Shown here in pieces: positions 38,053 through 46,294 of a DNA stretch of 64,000 bases (positions within the stretch are counted from its first letter, which is position 1; each line of letters opens with the position of its first letter). The DNA lies in the NCBI RefSeq assembly GCF_004168365.1, contig NZ_CP035704.1, positions 4,278,001 through 4,342,000 of the forward strand. Reading direction: 5' to 3'. The notes beneath the pieces are model-generated. The model did not search any database. It saw only the letters and a program-made list of their open reading frames with translations, and was not told where the DNA came from. The stretch comes from Pseudolysobacter antarcticus. Lineage in GTDB: Bacteria; Pseudomonadota; Gammaproteobacteria; Xanthomonadales; Rhodanobacteraceae. A program made the translations under genes and the position numbers.

Positions 38053-38366
38053 CGCATGCTTTATAACCCGTCAATCATAGTGTTTTCGGGTAGGCGCGGG
38101 CAAGTTTTACTCGCCGCGAATCGGTCGATGTGCAGTAAATTTACCAATGCATGCCGGATATTCACGCTCGCACGTCGATGCCGAACTGAATGCCATACTC
38201 CGACGGAAAATTTCCAGCGTCGGATTGCCTGAGCCTCGCTTTGGCTGCTGCGGCGGCAACGGCTATTGGCGCGCACCTTCGCACTCACTACACTAGCGGG
38301 CTTCGCATCACGCGCTGGTAGCTGCAAGCCAGCCGTGGCGCGCCTTCGAGCATTGCCGAGGCTGTT
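38053..38366. other. Intergenic region upstream of putA and DUF2244
   Basis: No gene is visible in these 314 bases. It contains the putA promoter described separately. For the opposite strand a TATAAA-like box near 38059-38064 could serve the oxidase operon, but no convincing -35 is found. Confidence 0.55.
38266..38294 (+). promoter_or_regulatory. Candidate sigma-70 promoter of putA
   Basis: TTGGCG at 38266-38271, a spacer of exactly 17 bases and TACACT at 38289-38294. The start codon is 72 bases downstream. Confidence 0.55.
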
Positions 38367-41300
38367 GTGACCCCCAGTATCATCGCCCCCGAACTTCCGC
38401 CTGCGCCGGATAGCATCACCGCGCACATGACTGCGGCATATTGTCGCAACGAAACCGAAATCGTCAACGAGCTGCTGGCGCAGACCAGTCTGCCCGCGCC
38501 GGAGCGCGAACTCGTGCTCGCGCGCGCCGCCGAACTGGTCGCCCGCGTGCGCGCCAAAGCCGATCAGCAGAGCGCGGTCGAATCGTTCATGCGCGAATAC
38601 GATCTTTCCAGCGAGGAAGGCGTGCTGCTGATGTGTGTGGCCGAGGCGCTGCTGCGCATTCCGGACAAGGCCACCGCCGACAAACTCATCTCCGACAAAC
38701 TCGGCGACGCCGACTGGGGATCGCATCTCGGCAAAAGCTCGTCGTTGTTCGTCAACGCCTCGACCTGGGGTTTGATGCTGACCGGCAAACTGGTCTCGCT
38801 CGGCGACGAAACGCAGCGCAACTTCACCGGCGCGCTGAAACGCTTGGTTTCGCGCAGCGGCGAGCCGGTCGTGCGCCTTGCAGTGCGCCAGGCGATGCGC
38901 ATCATGGGTCACCAGTTCGTGATGGGCCGCACTATCGAAGAAGCGCTGACGCGTTCGCGCGACAAGGACAATCGCGCGTATCGTTATTCGTTCGACATGC
39001 TCGGTGAAGCAGCACTCACCGCGCCTGATGCCGAACGTTATTTCAAAGCCTACAAGGATGCGATCAACGCGATCGGCGCACGTGGCCCGTATGCGAGCGT
39101 GATCGATGCACCGAGTATTTCGGTCAAGCTTTCGGCGCTGCATCCGCGCTACGAAGTCGCGAAACGTGCGCGCGTGCTGGCCGAACTCACGCCGAAAATT
39201 CTCGAACTCGCGCAGCTCGCGATGCAGCGCGGCATCGGCATGACTGTGGATGCGGAAGAAGCCGATCGGCTCGAACTGTCGCTGGAAATTCTCGCCGAAG
39301 TGTTTGCGCACCCCTCGCTCGCCGGTTGGAACGGTTTCGGTCTCGCCGTGCAGGCGTATCAGAAACGAGCGATGTTCGTGATCGACTGGCTCGCAGCGCA
39401 AGCGCAGAAAACCGGACGACGCTGGTGCACGCGTCTGGTCAAGGGCGCTTACTGGGATTCCGAAGTGAAGCGCGCGCAAGTCGATGGTCACAGCGACTAT
39501 CCGGTGTTCACGCGCAAGCCGAATACCGATGTCAGCTATCTCGCCTGCGCGCGTCGTTTGTTCGACTACGGCGAGCTGTTTTATCCGCAGTTCGCCACCC
39601 ACAACGCGCACACGATCGCGGCGATTCATCATTACGCGAAAGGCCGGCCATTCGAGTTCCAGCGTCTGCACGGCATGGGCGCGGATTTGTACGATGAAGT
39701 AGTCGGCGAGAAACATCTGAACATTCCGTGCCGCGTGTATGCGCCGGTCGGCAGCCATGAAGATCTGTTGCCCTACCTCGTGCGCCGCCTGCTCGAAAAC
39801 GGGGCCAACACATCGTTCGTCAATCGCATCGTCGATGAAAACACGCCGATTCGCGACCTCGTCGCCGATCCGTGCGAAGTTGTGCGCGGCTTCGAATCGA
39901 AAGCGCATCCGCGCATCCCGCAACCGATCAACCTGTACGGCGAATCCCGGAAAAATTCCATGGGCATCAATCTGGCCAACGACAACGAACTCAAATCCCT
40001 TAGCGACGCCGTGAATGCGGCGATCAAACCGTGGCGTGCAACGCCGTTGGTGCCGGGTGCAAAATCTGCTGCTGCGAGCATCGCGGTCACCGATCCGTCC
40101 GATCGCCGTCGAGCCGTTGGCGAATGGCAACCTGCCGACAGCGCCACCGTCGAACAAGCGCTCGTGAACGCAGTTGCGGCGCAGCCGGAATGGGATCGCC
40201 TGCCCGCCGCATCACGCGCGAAGATTCTCGAACATGGCGCCGACCTGCTCGAAGCCAATCGCGCCGAACTGATCGCGCTGTGCGTGCGCGAAGCCGGCAA
40301 GACTATTCCCGATGCAGTCGCCGAAGTGCGCGAGGCCGTGGATTTTTATCGGTATTACGCCGCGCAGGCACGCAAACTTCTGGCGCAGCCGGAAACTCTG
40401 CCCGGCCCGACCGGCGAATCGAATCAGCTGTTCCTGCATGGTCGCGGTGTGTTCGTCTGCATCAGTCCGTGGAATTTTCCGCTGGCGATTTTCGCCGGAC
40501 AGATCGCCGCAGCGCTCGCCGCCGGTAACAGCGTAATTGCCAAGCCGGCCGAGCAGACCAATCTGATTGCGCTCCGCGCCACGCAGTTGCTGCATGAAGC
40601 CGGTGTGCCGGCGGCGGTGTTGCAACTGCTGCCGGGCGATGGCGCCACGGTCGGCGCGGCGCTCACAAAAGATGCACGTGTCGCCGGCGTCGCCTTCACC
40701 GGCTCGACCGAAACCGCGCGTTTGATCAACCGCACGCTGGCCGCGCGCGACGCCGCGATCGCACCGCTGATCGCCGAAACCGGTGGCCAGAATGCGCTGA
40801 TCGCCGATTCTTCGGCGCTGCCCGAACAACTGGTCAAGGATGCGATTGCATCGAGCTTCGGTGCCGCCGGACAACGCTGCTCGTGCCTGCGCGTATTGTT
40901 CGTGCAGGACGACATCGCCGACAAGGTCATGACCATGCTGGCCGGTGCGATGGACGAACTCGTAGTCGGCGATCCGGGTTTGCTTTCGACCGATGTCGGC
41001 CCGGTGATCGACGAGGACGCGCGCAAAATTCTGATCGCGCACGCCGAACGCATGGATCGCGAAGCGCGCTCGATCAAGACCTTGGCGCTCAGCGATACCA
41101 CGAGCAACGGCACATTCTTCGCGCCGCGCGCCTACGAGATCAAGGCGCTATCGACACTCACACGCGAAGTTTTCGGCCCGATCCTGCATGTGCTGCGTTT
41201 CAAGGCGAAGGATCTCGACGCCGTGATCGACCAGATCAACGCCAGCGGTTACGGCCTCACGCTGGGCATCCACAGCCGCATCGACTCGACCATCGAACAG

Positions 41301-41516
41301 ATTTCGCGCCGCGTGAAAGTCGGCAACTGCTACGTCAATCGTAACCAGATCGGCGCGGTGGTCGGCGTGCAGCCGTTCGGCGGCGAAGGCCTGTCCGGCA
41401 CCGGCCCGAAAGCCGGCGGCCCGCACTACATGCTGCGCTTCACCACCGAACGCACGCTCACAGTGAACACCACCGCGGCGGGCGGCAATGCGAGTTTGCT
41501 GACGCTCGGGGCGTAA
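38367..41516 (+). CDS. putA: Bifunctional proline dehydrogenase / glutamate semialdehyde dehydrogenase
   Basis: A 1049-residue PutA that oxidises proline to glutamate in two steps. The FAD-dependent proline dehydrogenase barrel is about 130-440, with the SIDAPSISVKLSALHPRYE-type strand, DAEEADRLELSLEI near 295, and RLVKGAYWDSEVKRAQ near 355-370. The aldehyde dehydrogenase half is about 530-1010, with ISPWNFPLAIFAGQIAAALAAGNSV, FTGSTETARLI, IAETGGQNALI and the catalytic C838 in GAAGQRCSCLR. At 1049 residues it lacks the N-terminal ribbon-helix-helix domain of E. coli PutA and so cannot repress its own gene; regulation must come from elsewhere. GTG start at 38367. Confidence 0.96.
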   Translation: MTPSIIAPELPPAPDSITAHMTAAYCRNETEIVNELLAQTSLPAPERELVLARAAELVARVRAKADQQSAVESFMREYDLSSEEGVLLMCVAEALLRIPDKATADKLISDKLGDADWGSHLGKSSSLFVNASTWGLMLTGKLVSLGDETQRNFTGALKRLVSRSGEPVVRLAVRQAMRIMGHQFVMGRTIEEALTRSRDKDNRAYRYSFDMLGEAALTAPDAERYFKAYKDAINAIGARGPYASVIDAPSISVKLSALHPRYEVAKRARVLAELTPKILELAQLAMQRGIGMTVDAEEADRLELSLEILAEVFAHPSLAGWNGFGLAVQAYQKRAMFVIDWLAAQAQKTGRRWCTRLVKGAYWDSEVKRAQVDGHSDYPVFTRKPNTDVSYLACARRLFDYGELFYPQFATHNAHTIAAIHHYAKGRPFEFQRLHGMGADLYDEVVGEKHLNIPCRVYAPVGSHEDLLPYLVRRLLENGANTSFVNRIVDENTPIRDLVADPCEVVRGFESKAHPRIPQPINLYGESRKNSMGINLANDNELKSLSDAVNAAIKPWRATPLVPGAKSAAASIAVTDPSDRRRAVGEWQPADSATVEQALVNAVAAQPEWDRLPAASRAKILEHGADLLEANRAELIALCVREAGKTIPDAVAEVREAVDFYRYYAAQARKLLAQPETLPGPTGESNQLFLHGRGVFVCISPWNFPLAIFAGQIAAALAAGNSVIAKPAEQTNLIALRATQLLHEAGVPAAVLQLLPGDGATVGAALTKDARVAGVAFTGSTETARLINRTLAARDAAIAPLIAETGGQNALIADSSALPEQLVKDAIASSFGAAGQRCSCLRVLFVQDDIADKVMTMLAGAMDELVVGDPGLLSTDVGPVIDEDARKILIAHAERMDREARSIKTLALSDTTSNGTFFAPRAYEIKALSTLTREVFGPILHVLRFKAKDLDAVIDQINASGYGLTLGIHSRIDSTIEQISRRVKVGNCYVNRNQIGAVVGVQPFGGEGLSGTGPKAGGPHYMLRFTTERTLTVNTTAAGGNASLLTLGA

Positions 41517-41520
41517 TCTT

Positions 41521-41559
41521 CGGCATGCGGGTGGCGCATTAAGCGCTGCCCGGATGCCG
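41521..41559. repeat. Imperfect long hairpin downstream of putA
   Basis: Two 17-base arms with three mismatches (CGGCAT..CGGG..GCGC and its counterpart) around a five-base ATTAA loop, starting four bases after the putA stop. No T-run follows, so it may stabilise the message or act as a weak terminator. Confidence 0.5.
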
Positions 41560-41737
41560 CATCCCGTACAACGCAGACCGATTTACGAAACTTCGCGCAG
41601 AGATAAGCATCCATAACCTGCGCCATCGCTTTTGTTGAAGCGTTCGATCGTTTGGCGAATGCCTGCGAATCCTCGCCGATAATCGCCAGATGCGGCAAGA
41701 CCGAACAAAAATCGCTGCGGATGACTACACTAACCCC

Positions 41738-43351
41738 ATGTATCTCGCCTACTACGGCCTCAAGGAAGCGCCTTTTTCGATCACGCCGGATCCGCGATTC
41801 GTTTTTTTGAGCGATCGCCACCGCGACGGGCTCGCGCATCTTTTGTACGGCATCGGTCAGGGCGGCAGCAGCGGTTTTGTGCAGCTTACCGGCGAGGTCG
41901 GCACGGGCAAAACGACATTGTCGCGCCTCGTGCTGGAGAGTTTGCCCGATCAAGTGCGTGTCGCCTTGATTTTGAATCCGCGCCTGTCGCCGGTCGAGCT
42001 GGTCGAGGCAATCTGCGAGGATCTGCATCTCGATGTCAGCCACGCGCGGCGCAGCCTGAAAGAGCTGGTCGATGCGCTGAACCGTTATCTGCTGCAGGCG
42101 TTTTCCGAAGGCCTGCGCGTCGTCGTGATCATCGACGAGGCGCAGAACCTGTCGAACGATGCGCTGGAGCAAGTGCGCCTGCTGACGAATCTGGAAACAC
42201 CGACGCAAAAACTGTTGCAGATCGTGCTGCTCGGCCAGCCCGAATTGCGCGTGGTGCTGGCGCAACCCGAGCTGCGCCAGCTCGCGCAGCGCATCACTGC
42301 GCGCTATCACCTCACGCCGTTGAACGCGGTCGAAACCGAGGCGTATGTACGGCATCGCATCGCCGTCGGCGGCGGCGCACGCAATCCGTTTTCACGGCTC
42401 GGATTGCGTGCCTTGTATCGACATTCGCATGGCGTGCCACGCCTGATCAACATCATCGCCGATCGAGCGTTGATGGCCGGATTTGCCCACGAACAGGAAT
42501 CGATCGGCGAACGTCTGGTCAATCGCGCCGCGAAAGAAACGCTGCCCGGCACACCGCGTAATTTCCTGCGCCGGCAATGGCGCTGGCTGGCTGGCGGCGC
42601 CACCTTGCTGTTCGCGCTTGGCATCGGCCTGATCGCGCGCGAACAACTGCATTCGGCGCCGATCGTCACTCCGCCACCTGCGGCCGCGGCGATCAGCGAG
42701 CCGGTCAACGACGATGCCGAACGGCTGAACGCTTTCAGTCGCGCGCTCAAGCAAACACCCGACGCCGATATCAATGCGTGGATGCAATTGCTGTCGCGCT
42801 GGCAGATCACTTCGGCCGAAATCGCATCGGTGAAAGAAGCCACACGCTGTCCGACGACGATCGCGCCCGGCATCGATTGCTTGCACGGCCATGGCACGCT
42901 TGAACAACTGGCGCGCTTCGATCGCCCGCTGCTGTTGCTGCTGGAAAATGACGGCGCCCACGCCACCGCGCTGCTCAGCGGCACGAGCAAACAACGCGTG
43001 CGGCTGGATTTTGCCGGCAGCCATTTTGATCTCGACAAACAAACCCTGGCGCAATTCTGGCCGGGTGAATTCATCGCGATCTGGCGCCTGCCATCGAACG
43101 TGCCACTGGCGCTGAAAAAAGGCGACACCGGCCCGGGTATCGCGTGGGTCAAGGATCAACTGAGCCGGCTCGATGGCGGCAAACAAGCCGATATCGGCCC
43201 GGCCTATTTCGATGCCGCGCTGGAAGAACGCATCCGCAAATTGCAGCAGGCCTACAGTATCAGCGCCGATGGCATTATCGGGCCGGAAACCCTGCTGGCG
43301 CTGTCGGCGCTGGACGAAACCGGCCCGCATCTGGTGCGCAATGTCGATTGA
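41738..43351 (+). CDS. gspA: GspA/ExeA-type secretion ATPase with peptidoglycan-binding domain
   Basis: A 537-residue protein. The AAA ATPase starts MYLAYYGLKEAPFSITPDPRF, has Walker A TGEVGTGKTT at 51-60, Walker B VVIIDEAQNL near 127-136, and a sensor region LLGQPELRVVLAQPELRQLAQRI. A membrane helix follows near 290-307 (GGATLLFALGIGLIA) and the C-terminus is a periplasmic peptidoglycan-binding domain (ISADGIIGPETLLALSAL). In Aeromonas ExeA/GspA with ExeB assembles the type II secretion secretin in the cell wall. It is followed by gspB. No other gsp genes are in the window. Start ATG 41738 gives the family N-terminus. Confidence 0.92.
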   Translation: MYLAYYGLKEAPFSITPDPRFVFLSDRHRDGLAHLLYGIGQGGSSGFVQLTGEVGTGKTTLSRLVLESLPDQVRVALILNPRLSPVELVEAICEDLHLDVSHARRSLKELVDALNRYLLQAFSEGLRVVVIIDEAQNLSNDALEQVRLLTNLETPTQKLLQIVLLGQPELRVVLAQPELRQLAQRITARYHLTPLNAVETEAYVRHRIAVGGGARNPFSRLGLRALYRHSHGVPRLINIIADRALMAGFAHEQESIGERLVNRAAKETLPGTPRNFLRRQWRWLAGGATLLFALGIGLIAREQLHSAPIVTPPPAAAAISEPVNDDAERLNAFSRALKQTPDADINAWMQLLSRWQITSAEIASVKEATRCPTTIAPGIDCLHGHGTLEQLARFDRPLLLLLENDGAHATALLSGTSKQRVRLDFAGSHFDLDKQTLAQFWPGEFIAIWRLPSNVPLALKKGDTGPGIAWVKDQLSRLDGGKQADIGPAYFDAALEERIRKLQQAYSISADGIIGPETLLALSALDETGPHLVRNVD

Positions 43352-43489
43352 ATCGCGCACCCGCATGTCGCTCATTTGCGCCCGCGCCGAACGCGGCAAC
43401 GCTCCTGTATCGACCGGATGTAAACTGCGCTCGCGGTGAGCGGCGTTATCCGGTTATTCGCAACCCGTTTTTAGTGGAACCCATGACTC

Positions 43490-44347
43490 ATGTCGCTGAT
43501 TCTTGATGCTCTGAAAAAGTCCGAAGAAAAACGCCAGCTCGGCCAGGCGCCGACCTTGGGCAGCTCGATCGTATCGACACGCCGGCGGCGCAATATGCTG
43601 CCGTATATCATCGCTGCGATCGTGCTGGTGGCATTGATCGGCTTGTGGCAGTTCAACAGATACAAACACTCGCATAACAAGGGAAGCACGCCAGCCACCT
43701 CTGCCGTGCAATCTCCGGCGACGACCACGCCTGCCACATCCGCCAACGTGAATCGAGCGGCGCCGCCTACGGGTGCCGCTGCTGCAGCAACATCACCAGC
43801 CCCAAATGCTGCCGCACCGACAAACAAGGCCGCTGCGCCGCCGATAGCAATAAACTCAAGAAGGCCGACAGCGCTGGCCAATGCGCCAACCGCTGCACCG
43901 CCACCAAAAGCAACAACAACGCCAGTTGCGCCAGTACCCGTGGCGCCGACCGCGAGGGCTGCGCCGCCGTCGGCCAAGCCGTTGCCTCCGACGACCTCAC
44001 CGCCAACCGCATCCGCACCAACTGCCACTGCAGCAAATGTCGCAAACGCAGCCGCGCCGGATAACATCCGAGCGCCAGCGTCCGCCGTCGCAGCGAACCC
44101 CGACGCAAAACCCATTCAGGCGTATTACGAATTGCCGTTCCCGGTACGCAAGGACTTACCCGCGATCAAGATCAGCATGCACGTGTATGCGGTCGATCCG
44201 GCGCAACGTTTTATCGTGGTCAACAACGTGCATCAGGGTGAGGGCGACAGCATCGAAGGCGGCGTTACCGTGCGCGAGATTCGCCCGACCGATATCGTGC
44301 TCGAATTCCAAGGGAAAATCTTCTCCGTGCCGCGCACCGGCATCTGA
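43490..44347 (+). CDS. gspB: General secretion pathway protein B
   Basis: A 285-residue inner-membrane protein, partner of GspA. The N-terminus MSLILDALKKSEEKRQ is the family signature, one helix spans about 36-54, and a long Ala/Pro/Thr-rich linker of about 150 residues crosses the periplasm. The conserved C-terminal GspB domain (QAYYELPFPVRKDLPAI, then MHVYAVDPAQRFIVVNNV and EFQGKIFSVPRTGI) is at about 205-285. It is thought to sit with GspA at the secretin assembly site. Two bases separate its stop from the rhomboid gene. Confidence 0.9.
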   Translation: MSLILDALKKSEEKRQLGQAPTLGSSIVSTRRRRNMLPYIIAAIVLVALIGLWQFNRYKHSHNKGSTPATSAVQSPATTTPATSANVNRAAPPTGAAAAATSPAPNAAAPTNKAAAPPIAINSRRPTALANAPTAAPPPKATTTPVAPVPVAPTARAAPPSAKPLPPTTSPPTASAPTATAANVANAAAPDNIRAPASAVAANPDAKPIQAYYELPFPVRKDLPAIKISMHVYAVDPAQRFIVVNNVHQGEGDSIEGGVTVREIRPTDIVLEFQGKIFSVPRTGI

Positions 44348-44349
44348 GA

Positions 44350-45033
44350 GTGTTCGTCCGCGTCGATACCCGCCATCGCGCACATCCGCCGTGGGCGACT
44401 ATTCTAATCATCCTGGTTTGCGTGCTGGTGTTTCTATGGCTGGCCAGCGCTGCGCCGGATGAACGAGTGCAACTGCTGCGGCGCTGGGGCACTGTGCCGG
44501 CGACGTTGTTCGATACCAGCGTGCCGTGGCTGCGTCAGCTCATCGAACTGCGCCCGCTGCGCCTGGTCACTTCGCTGTTCATCCATGCCGACTGGATGCA
44601 TCTGACCGGCAATTTGCTGTTCCTGATGATCTTCGGCTTGTCGGCGGAACGCACACTTGGCGCGTATCGATTCCTCACCCTGTTTCTGCTCGGCGGCGCA
44701 CTTGCCAACTTGGTCGGCGCGCTCACTTTGGCGAGTGCCAACGTGCCGATCATCGGCTCCAGCGGCGCGGTCTCGGCGATCGTCGGGGCATATGTCGAAC
44801 TGTTCCCGCGCGCTCGACTCGGGCTGGTATTGCCGCTCGGATTATTCCTCGAATTCGTGCGTATTCCGGCGTCACTGCTGATCGGATTCTGGATAGTGCT
44901 GCAGTTGTTGTTCACCTACGTCGGCCCAGCATTCGGCACCGTGGTGTGGTGGACGCATATCGCCGGTTTTGCGATCGGCATCGCGCTCGCGTGGATGTCA
45001 CGCGGCGCGATTGCGCGGCGATTGCGCAATTGA
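44350..45033 (+). CDS. Rhomboid-family intramembrane serine protease
   Basis: A 227-residue, six-helix membrane protease. The family pattern is intact: HADWMHLTGN at 79-88, with the His-Asn that stabilise the oxyanion, GSSGAVSAI with the catalytic Ser at 138, and the catalytic His at 203 in WWTHIAGFAIG. It starts with a GTG two bases after gspB, so it probably belongs to that transcript, an uncommon pairing with an unknown substrate. Confidence 0.93.
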   Translation: MFVRVDTRHRAHPPWATILIILVCVLVFLWLASAAPDERVQLLRRWGTVPATLFDTSVPWLRQLIELRPLRLVTSLFIHADWMHLTGNLLFLMIFGLSAERTLGAYRFLTLFLLGGALANLVGALTLASANVPIIGSSGAVSAIVGAYVELFPRARLGLVLPLGLFLEFVRIPASLLIGFWIVLQLLFTYVGPAFGTVVWWTHIAGFAIGIALAWMSRGAIARRLRN

Positions 45034-45083
45034 CTCACGGCACTTGATGCTTGCGAAAAGCAGTCGTGCAAGCGCCTCAACGC

Positions 45084-45509
45084 TCACGATATCGCGCGTT
45101 GCCGCAACCCCCACAGAACCAAGACGGAAGAAAGAACCATCGCTACCCCGACGCTGCTGAAGCCGAACATCACCAAGCCTTCTTGCCAAGGCGGGGCGCT
45201 GTGGCCTGCCGCGGTAAGCGGAGACAAGGCGGCTGTTCCAAAGATCGCCGCCAGCGTGGTCACTGCCCAATTGACGTACGTGCCATACAGCGCACACCAG
45301 TACGCCACACGCTTCAACTGAGGGCCGGCCCGCACCTCGATCCAGACCGCGCCCAGCACCAAAAGGAAGGTTCCGTTCATCACCCCTTCCAGGTGTGCGG
45401 CAAGCCCCATGCGCGGATTATTGAACTTCTGTTCGACAAAACCAGTGAGTAGACCGAGCAGAAAAAGCAGCATGCCGTGCCAGAGCAATCGACGCCTGTA
45501 ATCTTCCAC
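45084..45509 (-). CDS. Hydroxylaminobenzene-mutase/styrene-oxide-isomerase-like membrane protein
   Basis: A 141-residue membrane protein with four predicted helices. The pattern RRLLWHGMLLFLLGLLTGF followed by NNPRMGLAAHLEGVMNGTFLLVLGAVW and WCALYGTYVNWAVTTLAAIFG resembles, as I recall, the hydroxylaminobenzene mutase (HabA/B) and styrene oxide isomerase group, small membrane isomerases. The His in AHLEG is the residue I would expect to be functionally important in that group. No aromatic degradation genes are nearby, so a catabolic role is not supported by context. GTG 45509 is chosen because AAGGAAGGGG stands directly ahead; an ATG at 45569 gives a longer product. Confidence 0.55.
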   Translation of the reverse strand: MEDYRRRLLWHGMLLFLLGLLTGFVEQKFNNPRMGLAAHLEGVMNGTFLLVLGAVWIEVRAGPQLKRVAYWCALYGTYVNWAVTTLAAIFGTAALSPLTAAGHSAPPWQEGLVMFGFSSVGVAMVLSSVLVLWGLRQRAIS

Positions 45510-45606
45510 AATGGCCCCTTCCTTGTTCACGGTAAAGCAATTGGAGATAGCCTTCCATCGAAAGAACATGCTCCGGCAAACCGAGTCAAGCCTCTCGAAG
45601 GGAGGG

Positions 45607-46257
45607 TTAGGTATCGACTTCTGACGCCTCGGTGAGGCTACCCAGAAATTCAGTGAACGAATCGGCTACTTTGACCAAGGTGGCGTAATTCAATGCATTG
45701 AATGCCTTGGCATACAGAGGATGCTTGTCGTCACTCAAGATCGTATCTACGTCATGAAATTTGCTTTGAGCCTTGGCGATCTGATCGTCAAAGAACTTGG
45801 AGAACCACGGGTAACGCCAGTACCACTCCCAGTAGTAGATAGTGCCGTAATCATCGGTGTTCAGCGAGCAGGCCAAGAGGCAGTTCTGTGTGCAGCTCGC
45901 AATGACAACCACGTTGAGGGGTAAGAACTCCTCGTCGGCATGCCTTCCCCAATGCTCATGGAGCAGTGATGCAGGCACCTGACCGTACTGCGCTAGGTAG
46001 GGACGATCTGACGACGGGATAATTGCAAAGAATTCCTCGACCTCGCTAGTTTGGGATGTGCTGACGACCTTTCCTTCATGGCGTCGGTCTATGGCAATCG
46101 TGAACGTGGCGGGGCATCCTCGAAGGACAAAGCCGCCGTTCGTTTGATCTAAAAATGCACGATAGTCCGCGGGCAATCCATCGAAGAAGGCTCTGTCCTT
46201 CGAGGACAGACCGGCCCAATCAGATGGAAAGCTCTTATCAAGTATGAGGCTAGTCAT
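45607..46257 (-). CDS. SMI1/KNR4 (SUKH)-family protein
   Basis: A 216-residue cytosolic protein. The SUKH pattern is recognisable: LPADYRAFLDQTNGGFVLRG near 29-47, then EEFFAI, LLHEHWGRHADEEFLPL and the NVVVIASCTQNCLLACSL / DDYGTIYYWEW segments (about 99-145). Such proteins often are immunity proteins of contact-dependent or polymorphic toxins; no toxin is recognisable next to it, so that role is inference. The gene is more AT-rich than its neighbours, suggesting transfer. ATG start 46257. Confidence 0.72.
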   Translation of the reverse strand: MTSLILDKSFPSDWAGLSSKDRAFFDGLPADYRAFLDQTNGGFVLRGCPATFTIAIDRRHEGKVVSTSQTSEVEEFFAIIPSSDRPYLAQYGQVPASLLHEHWGRHADEEFLPLNVVVIASCTQNCLLACSLNTDDYGTIYYWEWYWRYPWFSKFFDDQIAKAQSKFHDVDTILSDDKHPLYAKAFNALNYATLVKVADSFTEFLGSLTEASEVDT

Positions 46258-46294
46258 TTCAGCGCGAGACAGGTGGAAATCGAGGACTCAATGC

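Noticed and set aside
38061-40157. Long minus-strand open frame of about 700 codons
   Set aside because: It is antisense to putA, whose motifs and catalytic residues are complete; the frame is rich in Arg, Gln, His and Ala as expected of a GC-rich shadow.
43681-44100. Low-complexity Ala/Pro/Thr stretch as a DNA repeat array
   Set aside because: It is the periplasmic linker of GspB; the frame is continuous and the codons vary, so it is not a tandem DNA repeat.
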